The notes: generated by a model from the letters alone, not told the origin. Counted from the first letter of the stretch, positions 24,478-34,073 are shown. The stretch: DNA of 40,684 bases from Pirellulales bacterium (GCA_035939775.1 DASZFO010000336.1:1-40684); one strand, 5' to 3'. Numbers and translations are program-made.

Positions 24478-24921
24478 TTAGTCAGGCCCCCAAATAGAAT
24501 CATCGTCAGCCCATTGCACCAGGAGTTCGGCCCGTGATTTGAGCAGGGGCGCAAGTTCGCGGTTCGAGTGCGGTCCAGGGATCCGAACACCCTCAAATTC
24601 TTGGCCGTCGTTCCACGCTTCAACTTGCTTGAGCCAACGCTCCGCGATCACTCGCAGCGCAAGCCGCGGGTGCTGGGGAGCTATGATATCCGCGGCCGAG
24701 ATATAGTCGGTCGGAAGGTCGCCGCAGATCACCCACCAACCGATCCATTCTGGCCTCGCCCGGCTCTCGATGGCCCAGATCGAAACGTAGGGCAGGACAT
24801 GCCAAGCGGGCCATTCACCGATGCGTCCATGCTCAACGCCTTCTGATCGAAGGTACTCGGCAACTCGCGTTCGCTGCTCATCGCACCATCGTTCTTCGTC
24901 ATCGTGATCCGGAGCATTCAT
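24478..24921 (-). CDS. DUF4826 family protein
   Basis: A 147-residue cytoplasmic protein with no signal or membrane segment. The middle part matches the pattern I recall for DUF4826: GEWPAWHVLPYVSIWAIES, then GWWVICGDLPTDYISAADI, with many conserved Trp residues and an ending in WADDDSIW. Its function is not known. The ATG at 24919-24921 is used; a longer frame to 25071 overlaps the end of the upstream gene and adds an unrelated tail. It starts 34 bases after the stop of the redoxin/cytochrome gene on the same strand, so it may be co-transcribed with it. Confidence 0.7.
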   Translation of the reverse strand: MNAPDHDDEERWCDEQRTRVAEYLRSEGVEHGRIGEWPAWHVLPYVSIWAIESRARPEWIGWWVICGDLPTDYISAADIIAPQHPRLALRVIAERWLKQVEAWNDGQEFEGVRIPGPHSNRELAPLLKSRAELLVQWADDDSIWGPD

Positions 24922-24955
24922 TGTCCGCCCATTGGAAGACAAAAAAGGAACAGGT

Positions 24956-27010
24956 TTAATGACCAGAAGTGGGACCGAGGTTCGCTTTAGTTGGCGCGGC
25001 GGTGGATCGTTGATGCAAGTTTGAGTCTCGTTGCACGTTCGCTGGCGCAATCGGCTGAGACGATGATCCACTCTCCGCCGGCACTTCCGCCACCGTCATG
25101 AAGCCCATGAACATCTCGTCCCATGTTTGCAGGCCGAATTTGACTTGTTTCGTCGGGTCGGGGTTCGTCGGGTTGCGGGCAGAGTTGTCGAAGCCGCCGG
25201 AGCAGATCACCCAGGTGCCGGCTGGGATGCGCTTCGGCTCGGCCAGGCGATGGCCGCTTTGCCAGTTGAAATCGTAGTGCGGCACGGAGAGGGCCGTCTC
25301 GCGCGTGCCGTCGGGGTAGAGGAACTGGAATTTGAACCATGAGCCGCGCAAGTGCATGTGCGGGCCGAGGTCGTAGAGCAAGGCGTCGCGCTTGAAGCAG
25401 TAAAAGCAAGAATGCTGGGCGTTCGATTCGCCGGGCGGAATGACGAGATCGCGGCACTCGCAGCCCCGTACCTCCAGCCGCATCTTCGGCGGCTCTTTGG
25501 CCAGGTACAGGCCCATCTCGCTTTGATCGGATTGCGGCTCGCCGTTGGTCGTGTAGTGCATCTCGAAGTTGAACCGCGCGCCCTTGGGGAGGAAGATGCC
25601 GGTGCCGGCCGGGAATTCCCCTTGCGGCACGCCCGGCGCCCAGGTGCTGATGAAATACGATTCGCTGGGTATGTCCTTGTAGTCTTGTGGATAGCGGACG
25701 CGGACGATGACGTGGTGCACGACCTTCGCGTTGTCCGGCCGGCAGACGGCGGCGCGGAGCCAGCCATCTTGCGGCATCGTGAAGTCAGCATCGAGATAGC
25801 GGTAGTCGAGCACGCCGGTGGCCGGGATCGTTTGCCGGCTCGGCAGCTTCACGACGAAATCGGGTTCGCCGAGAGCCCACTTCGCGGTGGGGGGCGCTGG
25901 AGCGGCCAGCGGATCGTCTCCGTCGCCCCGATTGCAGCCGTGTTCGATCCACTTCAAGAGCGTGCGAGCTTCAGCGGCCGACAGCGAGCAGTCGTTCGCG
26001 AATTTGCCGAACCGCGGATCGGCGTCCCACGGCGGCATGCGGCGATCGAGCACGACTTCCTGCATCATCGCCGACCATTGCTTCACCGCGTCGTAGCCGT
26101 CAAGCGCGAACGGCCCGATATGCCCGGCGCTGTGGCAGGCGACGCATTTCCTTTCGAGCAGCGGAGCGATCTGTTTGCTGTACGATGGTTCACGCTCCCC
26201 CAGCGTCGAGTCAAAGCTGATCAGGCAGCCTTGCGGCGGCGTCTTGGGATTAGCGACCGGCTTGCCGTCTAGAAACTCCGCCAGGGCCGAGTGCAAGTAA
26301 TTCTCCGTCGGCTTCGGCTTTTGCGCACCGGGGACCATCTGATCGTCGATCGCGCCGCGATAGAGGATGGTCATGTTCTTCGCGTCGATCGCGATCGCCT
26401 CGCAAGTGCGCTTGACGCCGAAATAGTGCGTCACCAATTGGTCGCTATCTCGCAACAGCGGCAGCACGCCGAGGCGCGCCGTCAGCACTTGTTGCCTCAA
26501 GTCTTCTCGGTCGCCCAGCGCCAGCGGCATGGGCATCAGCCCGGAAAGATTGGAAAGCACCCGCGCTCGGCGAATTTCGTTGTCGGCGTCCGGTCCGTCG
26601 CGCGGGATCAGATCGGCCAGGACGCCGCGGGCCGCCAGATTGCCGATCACCTCGACGAATCTGTCCTTCGGGTCTCCTTGCGGCATCGAATTGATGAGCC
26701 AGACGATAACGCCTTTGTCTTTGAATTCGGCTTGCAGCGCTTCGACCTTGCTCATGCTCTGCCGGGCAATGGGGCAATCGAGGCCGACGAAGTACAGCAC
26801 GACGACGCGCGCGTCGGCCCGCCGCAGCTCGTAATACTTGCCCCGGTAGTCGAGCAAGCTGAAGTTGACGACCGAATCGGCCTCGCTGGCGTTAAGGCGC
26901 GGCGCCCGCCGGCCACTCGCCCCCGCGCCGCTCGTCTCGGCGGCGATTGCGGAGGATGCGAATAGCACGAGGAGACCCATCAGCGGCAAGCACCGTAAGA
27001 TCCGAATCAT
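24956..27010 (-). CDS. Secreted redoxin / cytochrome c / copper type II monooxygenase-like fusion
   Basis: A 684-residue exported protein with three redox parts. A signal peptide (LPLMGLLVLFASSAIAA, 8-24) leads to a thioredoxin/AhpC-like domain (about 45-250) whose active-site region, VLYFVGLDCPIARQS, has one Cys (Cys79). Then comes a cytochrome c segment (about 275-365) with heme site CVACH (Cys289, Cys292, His293) and candidate axial Met in MPPW. The C-terminal domain (about 380-650) resembles copper type II ascorbate-dependent monooxygenases: HHVIVRVRY (His432-His433), MHYTTNG (His485) and HMHLRG (His551, His553) are candidate copper ligands. This architecture is known in planctomycetes but its substrate is not. 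The ATG at 27010 gives the only sensible signal peptide; GGAA lies upstream. Confidence 0.88.
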   Translation of the reverse strand: MIRILRCLPLMGLLVLFASSAIAAETSGAGASGRRAPRLNASEADSVVNFSLLDYRGKYYELRRADARVVVLYFVGLDCPIARQSMSKVEALQAEFKDKGVIVWLINSMPQGDPKDRFVEVIGNLAARGVLADLIPRDGPDADNEIRRARVLSNLSGLMPMPLALGDREDLRQQVLTARLGVLPLLRDSDQLVTHYFGVKRTCEAIAIDAKNMTILYRGAIDDQMVPGAQKPKPTENYLHSALAEFLDGKPVANPKTPPQGCLISFDSTLGEREPSYSKQIAPLLERKCVACHSAGHIGPFALDGYDAVKQWSAMMQEVVLDRRMPPWDADPRFGKFANDCSLSAAEARTLLKWIEHGCNRGDGDDPLAAPAPPTAKWALGEPDFVVKLPSRQTIPATGVLDYRYLDADFTMPQDGWLRAAVCRPDNAKVVHHVIVRVRYPQDYKDIPSESYFISTWAPGVPQGEFPAGTGIFLPKGARFNFEMHYTTNGEPQSDQSEMGLYLAKEPPKMRLEVRGCECRDLVIPPGESNAQHSCFYCFKRDALLYDLGPHMHLRGSWFKFQFLYPDGTRETALSVPHYDFNWQSGHRLAEPKRIPAGTWVICSGGFDNSARNPTNPDPTKQVKFGLQTWDEMFMGFMTVAEVPAESGSSSQPIAPANVQRDSNLHQRSTAAPTKANLGPTSGH

Positions 27011-27228
27011 GAGAGCATTCCGATTTGAAATACGTTTGTTCGATAGATCAATTAGGTCGCCGCCGCTGGCCGCTTCGGGCATTATCGTCCGCCGCAAGCA
27101 TCCTGAGCAAGAGACGCCAAATGCCGATACATTGGGACGCCGAATTCTCCTTACGATCGATTGAGATGCCGGCACTGACCGACTTCGCTGGGCAACGCCC
27201 CTTGGGGCAATTCTCGAACACTTTATTC

Positions 27229-27257
27229 TTGCCAATGCCGGAGGCGGGTTTTAGCAT
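27229..27257 (+). promoter_or_regulatory. Candidate promoter for the 1618-residue PEP-CTERM gene
   Basis: TTGCCA (27229-27234; five of six match TTGACA) and TAGCAT (27252-27257; four of six match TATAAT) are separated by 17 bases. Transcription would start near 27264, about 35 bases before the ATG. The remaining part of the 288-bp gap shows no gene. Confidence 0.4.
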
Positions 27258-27298
27258 ACTGGGGTGCCGGCTAAGCACCTCAAACGTAGGAGTGCCTC

Positions 27299-30200
27299 AT
27301 GTGCGTGTCTCATCGGTTCGCCGTCGCGCAGGCCGCCGCTTGTCCGCGGCGCAGCCTATTGGGTGCGTTCAGGATTCTGCTGTTCGTGTTGTCGGCCGTT
27401 GGTGCGGCCGGATCCAATGCGCTGGCCGGCACTAACGGCACCTGGATTGACGCGACGAGCGGCGGGCTTTGGTCGGCCAACGCCAATTGGTCGGGCGGCA
27501 ATATCGCCAACGGGACCGACGGAATCGCCGACTTCAGCACGCTCAACATCACGGCCGACAACACCGTCCATCTCGACTCGGCGCGCACAATCGGTCAACT
27601 GAAATTCGGCGATACGACCCCGAGCAACAACTGGATCCTCGACAACAACGGCAATGCAGCCGATATCCTCACGCTTGCAGTCTCGTCCGGCAGTCCGACG
27701 ATTACGGTCAATAACGACACGGCAACGGTCAACTTGGTGCTAGCCGGCACGCAGGGCCTTACCAAAATCGGTGCCGGCGACCTGCTCCTCGACGATGGCA
27801 ACACATTCACCGGCGCCGTTGCAATCAATGCGGGCACGCTGGCGCTCGGCAACTCGGGCGCGTTGGGGGGCACGTCCAACGCTGTCAGCGTAAACATCGG
27901 CGGCACACTGGATCTCGGCGGCCAGACGATCGGGGCGAACACCATGAACATTCAAGGCGCCGGCGTCGGCAGCAATGGCGCGCTTGTCAACGGCAGCACG
28001 ACGGCGGCCAGCTACGCCGGGACGATCACCGCCAACGCACCCTTCACGGTCGGCGGCACGGGCGATCTTACGCTGAGCGGCAGCGTCAACACCGCGGTCA
28101 ATGTACTCACTAAGATCGGCAACAACACGCTCACCTTAAGCGGCACGACGGACAATAACAACCTCCAACTCGTGGTCAACAGCGGCACGGTCGTCCTAGG
28201 TAAGATGAGCAACAGTAGCGCGCACGCCGTCGGCAGCCCTGGCCTGACGGTCAACGGCGGCACCGTCCAACTTGGCGGGACCGGCGGAGATCAGATCTAT
28301 GACTTCGCCCCCGTTACGGTCACCAGCGGTACGTTCGACACCAACGGCCGGAACGAGACCTTCTCGACCCTTTTCCTCCAGGGGACGGGCATCGGAGGCG
28401 CCGGCGCATTACAGATCACCGGCTTCAATCAATTCTCGACGATCACGCCCACAAATGGCACGGTGCTGACTGGCAACGCCACCATCGGCGTTAGCATCGC
28501 TTCCGCTCTCACGCTCAGCAACGCCGTCAGTGGAAATTTCGCGCTCACCAAAGCGGGTCCCGGCGAGCTGCTGCTGAACGGCACGAACAGCTTCAGTGGC
28601 GGCCTCACGGTTCAAAGCGGCGGGCTCGGCGTCAGCACCCTCAACAACGCCGGCACCAATGGTCCCTTGGGCAATAACGCGAGCGTTACGCTCGGTTCCA
28701 GTGGCCAGACCGGCACGCTTTTTTACGGGGGTGGCACGACGTCGAGCAACATGCCGTTCGTACTGGCCACAGCGGGGACCGGCGCGTTTTACGTGGAAAC
28801 TGGCGGCGTCAATCTTACACTCAATGGCGCCATCAGCGGCGGCGGCGCTCTTCTCGAAGACGTCGGCGACTTGACCCTCGCCGGCAACAACACCTTCACC
28901 GGCGGCGTGACAATCCTTTTCGGCACGCTCCAACTCGGCAACCCCGGCGCCCTCAATTCGAGTTCTCCTAATCCCGTCGCCTTCAGCAACGGCAGTGGAG
29001 GCAGCACGGGCACTCTGAGTCTCAATGGCAACAGCGTCACCGTCAGTGGTCTCACGGCTGCCACCGGGGGGGCCCCCGTTGTCCAAGACGCCAACGCCGC
29101 TTCGGCAGTCCTGACGGTCAATAATTCTGCCGCCAACACATACGCGGGCACGCTGCAAGATGGTCCCGGCGGCGGAAGCTTGGGACTAACGAAGTCGGGA
29201 AGCGGGACGCTGACTCTTGGCGGCAACAATACCTTCACCGGCGGCGTGACGATCAACGCCGGCAATCTCCAGATCGGAAATCCCGGCGCGCTCAATTCCA
29301 GTGCTCCTAATTTCGTTACCTTCGGGCCGTCCAGCACCGGAACGTTGAGCCTCAACGGCAACAGCGTCGCGATCAGCGGTCTCTTCAGCAACAGCGGCGC
29401 TCCGGTCATTCAGAACGCCAATAATGGAACGGCCGCAACGCTCACGATCAACAACGCCGGATTCAACTACTACGGCGGCACGTTGCAGGACGGGGCCGGC
29501 AGCACCCCGCTGTCGCTCGTCAAAAACGGCAACGGCCTGATCAATCTCGGCGGCGCCACCATGACCTTTACTGGAAGTGTAACGATCAACGCCGGCGACC
29601 TGCAAATCCCCACCAGCAACAACTTGACCGGCGGTGTGACGATCAACGGGAGTTCCATCCTCGAATTGATTGGCGGCAGCGGAGGCATATCGCCCGGCGT
29701 CGTCACGTTCGGCCCGGGCAGCACGGGCACTCTTTCGGTGGGCGTCAGCGGCACGATCGGCGGGTTGAACACCAATGCCGGCATGGTCGGCGCCCCCGTC
29801 GTCATGAGCAGCGCGTTTTCGTCGACGCTGACAATCAACAACTCGACGAGCAACACCTACGCGGGCGTTATGCAAGATGGCGTCAGCACGGCGCTATCGC
29901 TGGCAAAAAGCGGCGCCGGCGCGCTGACCCTTAGCGGGAATAATACGTTCACGGGCACGACGACCGTCAACGCCGGCACGCTGATTCTTGGCAATCCGAA
30001 CGCCTTAGGCGGCACGGCGGGCGGCACCATCGTTGCCAGTGGGGCCACACTGGACCTCGGCGGTCAGACCGTTGGCGCCGAGCCGTTAACGATCATGGGC
30101 AGCGGTGTCGGAGGCAATGGCGCGCTAGTGAATGGCAGCGCTAACCCCGCCAGCTTTGCCGGAACCATCACCGAAAGCGGCCCATTCACGGTCGGCGGCG

Positions 30201-32155
30201 CCGGCGATATCACGCTCAGCGGGAGCATCAACTCCGCCGTCAACACGCTAACTAAAATCGGCGCCGGCACGCTAACCTTAATCAATCAGAACGTGAGCAA
30301 CTGCCCGATCAACGTAAATGCCGGCACACTTGCCCTAAGCGGCGGAACGCTTACGGGAGCGCTGAACAATTCCGCCAACGTCGTGCTCAACAGTGGCACA
30401 TTCGGCGGCCCATCGTTAGCGAATTCCGGCACGTTCACCTACAACGGCGGTACGTTCAACGGCCGGTTGATTAACGCCGGAACGGCAATCTTTAACGCCG
30501 ATTTCACCGCCGGCAACGGGATGGAGAACGATGCCAACGTGTCAATTCCTTCCGGCCGAACGATCACGCTCAATGGCCAGGGGCTCGACAACGAGGGGAC
30601 GCTCACGATAGCCGGCGGAACGCTCAATCTCAGCACCGACGCCAGCGCCGCCAACCTCAATCGTGGCAACATCAATATCTCCGTCGCGGTCCCCTTCAAC
30701 CTCAACGGCGCGAGGTTGACGAACCTCGGCACTCTCAATGTGAATGGCGGCTTGATGAGCGGCACCGCTGCCCTGCTGACTAACGGCCCGGGCGGCACCG
30801 TCTCCGGCCCCGGCACGATCACCAGCCCCTTCACCAACAGTGGCGGACTTGTGGCGGTCACCGGCGGCACGCTGAACATCACCCAGCCCTTCCCCAACTC
30901 GGGCGCGATCCAGTTGTCCGCCATCACGGCCGCGCTCGGCGGCGGAGCGATCAATAACACGGGCACCATCAACGGCTTCGGCAATCTGGGCAATGCGGTC
31001 ACGAACTCCGGCACAGGCACGATCGAACCCTTCGGCGGCATCCTCTACCTTGGCGGCTCGCTTTTCAACCAGGCCGGCGGGACGATCCGAATCGGCACGG
31101 GCAATAAACTGCTGGTCATCCCCGGTTTACCTACGAACGGCAGCCTCATCAATCTCACCGGCGGCACGTTCGACAACGGCGGCCAGCCGCTCAACAACTT
31201 GGGCCAGATCAGCGGCTACGGCACTTTCGCGACCGGCGGGACCGGACTGGACAACAACGGCAGTATTACGTTTTCTGGCGGCGTCACCACCGTCAATGGC
31301 CCCGTCACGAACGAGAATGGGAAGACGATTGTCGTGGCCTACAATCCGGCCATCTTCACTGGACTCGTCACGAATAACGGGGGCGGGACATTCAACATCA
31401 TCAACACCACGGCCGTCTTTGCCGGCGGGTCGAGCGGTACCTTCGGCGGCACGTTCACCAACAACGCCAATTCCGCGTTCTCCGAAGGGGGCAGCGGGAT
31501 TCTGGAGGCCGACGGCGCTCCGACGCTCGGTTCGGCCAGTTCGCTGGCCGTCAACGATTCGAGCACGTTGCGCTTCAAGGCCACGTCCGGCGCGGCCACC
31601 ATCGGCACGGGCGTCACCGCGATGGTCAATAACGGTGCGACCTTGGAACTGGCCGGCTCCGTTTCGGCGCTTAGCAGCGGGTCCAGCCGAGTGAACATCA
31701 CGAACAATAGCAGCGCCGCTGCGGGCATCCTCGTCTCTGGCACGCACCAGCAAGTCGGCGGCATCGACGGTAGCGGCACCACGCAGGTCAATGCGGGAAG
31801 CGACTTGACGGCCAATCACATTGTTCAAAGCGCGCTCATAATCGGCGGCACTGCCGGCAGCCCCGGCCTCGTGATAACCGACGCCTCGGACTCAAGTGGA
31901 AACCCGCTGGCCGAGTCCTTGCAGCCAAGTGGTCCCTTCGCTGTCGGCGCGGCGGGTTTTTCGAGCTTGGATCCTCCTAGCGCAGCGGGCTTCAGCGGCG
32001 ATCCGATTCCGGCCGGTCCGCCGGTGGAAGGCGCGAATCTCGGCGGCAGCCCTTCCGCCGTGCCGGAGCCTTCCGGGCTGCTGTTGCTGGCTCTTGGCGG
32101 CGCCATTTGCCTGCTCCTTGGTCGCGGGAACTTTTCGCGCTCGGCCGTCGTCTGA
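27299..32155 (+). CDS. Giant PEP-CTERM protein of autotransporter-associated beta-strand repeats
   Basis: A 1618-residue secreted repeat protein. A signal peptide (GAFRILLFVLSAVGAAGSNALA, about 22-43) is followed by a start typical of this class (GTWIDATSGGLWSANANWSGG). The body is a chain of Gly/Asn/Thr-rich beta strands with at least five autotransporter-associated repeats of the type LTKSGSGTLTLGGNNTFTGG then VTINAGNLQIGNPGAL, beginning near 27755, 28849, 29185, 29515 and 29895. A segment of about 76 residues near 27907-28140 recurs near 30052-30285. The C-terminal module (about 31637-31907) matches that of the other PEP-CTERM protein. It ends in VPEPSGLLLLALGGAICLLLGR, a PEP-CTERM sorting signal. 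AGGAG stands six bases before the ATG. It is probably a surface or matrix adhesin; no enzymatic domain is seen. Confidence 0.93.
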   Translation: MCVSHRFAVAQAAACPRRSLLGAFRILLFVLSAVGAAGSNALAGTNGTWIDATSGGLWSANANWSGGNIANGTDGIADFSTLNITADNTVHLDSARTIGQLKFGDTTPSNNWILDNNGNAADILTLAVSSGSPTITVNNDTATVNLVLAGTQGLTKIGAGDLLLDDGNTFTGAVAINAGTLALGNSGALGGTSNAVSVNIGGTLDLGGQTIGANTMNIQGAGVGSNGALVNGSTTAASYAGTITANAPFTVGGTGDLTLSGSVNTAVNVLTKIGNNTLTLSGTTDNNNLQLVVNSGTVVLGKMSNSSAHAVGSPGLTVNGGTVQLGGTGGDQIYDFAPVTVTSGTFDTNGRNETFSTLFLQGTGIGGAGALQITGFNQFSTITPTNGTVLTGNATIGVSIASALTLSNAVSGNFALTKAGPGELLLNGTNSFSGGLTVQSGGLGVSTLNNAGTNGPLGNNASVTLGSSGQTGTLFYGGGTTSSNMPFVLATAGTGAFYVETGGVNLTLNGAISGGGALLEDVGDLTLAGNNTFTGGVTILFGTLQLGNPGALNSSSPNPVAFSNGSGGSTGTLSLNGNSVTVSGLTAATGGAPVVQDANAASAVLTVNNSAANTYAGTLQDGPGGGSLGLTKSGSGTLTLGGNNTFTGGVTINAGNLQIGNPGALNSSAPNFVTFGPSSTGTLSLNGNSVAISGLFSNSGAPVIQNANNGTAATLTINNAGFNYYGGTLQDGAGSTPLSLVKNGNGLINLGGATMTFTGSVTINAGDLQIPTSNNLTGGVTINGSSILELIGGSGGISPGVVTFGPGSTGTLSVGVSGTIGGLNTNAGMVGAPVVMSSAFSSTLTINNSTSNTYAGVMQDGVSTALSLAKSGAGALTLSGNNTFTGTTTVNAGTLILGNPNALGGTAGGTIVASGATLDLGGQTVGAEPLTIMGSGVGGNGALVNGSANPASFAGTITESGPFTVGGAGDITLSGSINSAVNTLTKIGAGTLTLINQNVSNCPINVNAGTLALSGGTLTGALNNSANVVLNSGTFGGPSLANSGTFTYNGGTFNGRLINAGTAIFNADFTAGNGMENDANVSIPSGRTITLNGQGLDNEGTLTIAGGTLNLSTDASAANLNRGNINISVAVPFNLNGARLTNLGTLNVNGGLMSGTAALLTNGPGGTVSGPGTITSPFTNSGGLVAVTGGTLNITQPFPNSGAIQLSAITAALGGGAINNTGTINGFGNLGNAVTNSGTGTIEPFGGILYLGGSLFNQAGGTIRIGTGNKLLVIPGLPTNGSLINLTGGTFDNGGQPLNNLGQISGYGTFATGGTGLDNNGSITFSGGVTTVNGPVTNENGKTIVVAYNPAIFTGLVTNNGGGTFNIINTTAVFAGGSSGTFGGTFTNNANSAFSEGGSGILEADGAPTLGSASSLAVNDSSTLRFKATSGAATIGTGVTAMVNNGATLELAGSVSALSSGSSRVNITNNSSAAAGILVSGTHQQVGGIDGSGTTQVNAGSDLTANHIVQSALIIGGTAGSPGLVITDASDSSGNPLAESLQPSGPFAVGAAGFSSLDPPSAAGFSGDPIPAGPPVEGANLGGSPSAVPEPSGLLLLALGGAICLLLGRGNFSRSAVV

Positions 32156-32195
32156 CTCGTGTTGGCCAATCTCGAACCACGAAAGGAGTAGGACC

Positions 32196-32738
32196 ATGCG
32201 CCTTGCGCTCTCGGTCACCATCACTATTTCTCTGTCTCTTTTGACTGCTCGAAGCGCCGTTGCCATGGGGGGCACGCTGACGACGCCCAGCATCTCGGTT
32301 TCCGCAGCGTCGGGTCGCGATGCCAAGGACTGGCTAGCGGTGCTGGCCAACAAGAAATACAAATTCATCGTCGGCGACTTCATCAACGCCACGACGAACC
32401 TCTACTATGCCGGCGATACTGTTAGCCTGAACTCGTTCCTGTCCGACCTCGCGGCCGTCGACGGCACCGAGATCGAGGTGATGTTTTCCAAGGAATCGAA
32501 GGATGCATCGTCTGCGTTCGGGAGCGACCAAGGACACACCGGTCCCTGCCAGTGGCAGATCCAACATCTGGGATACTCACCGGAGTTGTTTCACGTTACG
32601 GTCTTTCTGGGAGATGGCAAGATCGACATCGCCCAACTCGCGCTCCCGCCAATCCGGAGCGAAAAAGCCAAGCCGGCAGACGGAGGCGCCGCCCCGCCAA
32701 AACCAAAGACCGACTTGGATCAAAAGAATCGCCCCTAG
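32196..32738 (+). CDS. Small secreted protein of unknown function
   Basis: A 180-residue protein with a signal peptide (LALSVTITISLSLLTARSAVA, 3-23). I recognise no family. The mature part starts with Gly/Thr/Ser-rich sequence, then KDWLAVLANKKYKFIVGDFINATTNLYYAGD and a likely alpha/beta segment (IEVMFSKES, HVTVFLGDGKIDIAQLALP), and ends with a Lys/Pro/Ala-rich tail. AAGGAG seven bases before the ATG is one of the best ribosome-binding sites in the window. It starts 40 bases after the giant PEP-CTERM gene on the same strand, so the two are probably co-expressed. The next gene converges 14 bases away. Confidence 0.8.
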   Translation: MRLALSVTITISLSLLTARSAVAMGGTLTTPSISVSAASGRDAKDWLAVLANKKYKFIVGDFINATTNLYYAGDTVSLNSFLSDLAAVDGTEIEVMFSKESKDASSAFGSDQGHTGPCQWQIQHLGYSPELFHVTVFLGDGKIDIAQLALPPIRSEKAKPADGGAAPPKPKTDLDQKNRP

Positions 32739-32752
32739 CGCCGGCACGCCCT

Positions 32753-34015
32753 CTATTCCGCGCGCACGGCGGCGACGGCGAGTTGTTGGAATGCCTCGCG
32801 GACTTCCGAGGCGTCGCTGTTGCCGAAATCGTTCCGCTGGACCATCAACACGAGGATCAGCTCGCGCTTCGGGTCGATCCAGCCTTGGGTGCCAAACGCG
32901 CCGCCGTGGCCGAACGTGCCCGGGGAGAGCATCCGGGTGATCCCTTGTGGCTGGCGGACAATGCACCAGCCCAATCCCCAGCCGTTGCCCGGCGTGAAAC
33001 CGGTGACAATTTCGCCCGTCTGCACGCGGGTCATCTGCTCGACAGCCGCTCGAGAGACGACATGACTACCGGGCCCATTTAACTGGCCGTCGAGTGGGTT
33101 AGCGCTGTGGATCAACCGGCCAAGGGCCATTTGATAGAACCGGGCCATGTCGGACGCCGTCGAGTACAGGCCGCCGGACGGGCTCGGCGTGCGGCGCTGA
33201 GCCGGATCGGCGGATGAGAAAGTTCTTTCTACGGCCTCCAACTCGCCGTCCTTGGTGCGATGGTACATGGTCGCTAGGCGCAGCCGCGCTTTGGTGTCTG
33301 GAAAAAACGTCGTGTCGGTCATCTTCAGCGGCTCGAAGATGCGCTCCCGCAGGAATTCGTCATAGGGTTTCCCCGACACGGCCTCGATGATCGCGCCGCA
33401 CACCGTGATTCCATCGCTATACTTCCACTTGGAGCCAGGCTCGAACTGAAGCGGCTCGGCGGCAATTCGTTCCGCAGTCTCGCGGAGCGACGTGGCCGCT
33501 CCCCGCCCTTTCCCGTTGGGCGAACTGATCCCCGCGGTATGGGTCATCAGGTCGCGGATCGTGATCGGCCGAGCCGGCGGATGATCGCCGAGCCGCACAT
33601 CCTTGAATTGCGGGATGTATTTCGAGACCGGATCGTCCACCGAGAGCTTTCCTTCGTCTTGGAGGATCATGATCGCGGTGGCCGTGATCGGCTTCGTCAT
33701 CGATGCGATCGCGAACAGGGAGTCGATCGTCATCGGACGGTCGTGGGCGATGTCGGCCGACCCGACTGCCTCGAGATGGACCACCACTCCCGACCGCGCC
33801 ACGAACGTCACCGCCCCGGCGATCTGTTTATCGGCGACGAATTGCCGCATCCGCGGGCCGATCTTCGCTAGCTTGTCGGCATCCATTCCGACGGCGTCCG
33901 GCGCGCTCGGTTGAAGGGCCGTCCCGTGCGATTCTGCGGCGCGCAACCGGTTGAACGAAATGGCGACAGCAGCGATTAGAATCAGTGGAGCGATTCGATT
34001 CTGAATGGCGTTCAT
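32753..34015 (-). CDS. Secreted serine beta-lactamase-like hydrolase (class C / EstB type)
   Basis: A 420-residue exported protein of the beta-lactamase (AmpC/EstB/penicillin-binding) fold. A signal peptide covers about residues 9-27. The catalytic SxxK is SMTK (Ser105, Lys108), the second motif is Tyr199-Ser-Asp201 in WKYSDGI (a YSD variant of YxN), and the third is HGG in FGHGGAFGTQG. Such proteins include esterases, peptidases and transpeptidases as well as beta-lactamases, so antibiotic resistance must not be assumed. The ATG at 34013-34015 is chosen because a longer frame (to 34114) would run into the palindrome upstream. The start has GGCGGA in front. Confidence 0.9.
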   Translation of the reverse strand: MNAIQNRIAPLILIAAVAISFNRLRAAESHGTALQPSAPDAVGMDADKLAKIGPRMRQFVADKQIAGAVTFVARSGVVVHLEAVGSADIAHDRPMTIDSLFAIASMTKPITATAIMILQDEGKLSVDDPVSKYIPQFKDVRLGDHPPARPITIRDLMTHTAGISSPNGKGRGAATSLRETAERIAAEPLQFEPGSKWKYSDGITVCGAIIEAVSGKPYDEFLRERIFEPLKMTDTTFFPDTKARLRLATMYHRTKDGELEAVERTFSSADPAQRRTPSPSGGLYSTASDMARFYQMALGRLIHSANPLDGQLNGPGSHVVSRAAVEQMTRVQTGEIVTGFTPGNGWGLGWCIVRQPQGITRMLSPGTFGHGGAFGTQGWIDPKRELILVLMVQRNDFGNSDASEVREAFQQLAVAAVRAE

Positions 34016-34073
34016 TTCAAATCCGCCTTTGTGGAGATGAGGATTAGTGATCCAAGCCAGTATCAGCATAGCG

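Noticed and set aside
27198-27210. GCCCC/GGGGC hairpin upstream of the giant gene
   Set aside because: A 5-bp stem with a 2-base loop is too small to mean much in GC-rich DNA.
28409-29875. Long minus-strand frames opposite the giant PEP-CTERM gene
   Set aside because: They mirror the repetitive Gly/Asn/Thr codons of the real gene and contain no recognisable domain.
32753-34015. Serine hydrolase as an antibiotic-resistance beta-lactamase
   Set aside because: The SxxK/YSD/HGG pattern is shared with esterases and peptidases of the same fold, and nothing in the context points to resistance.
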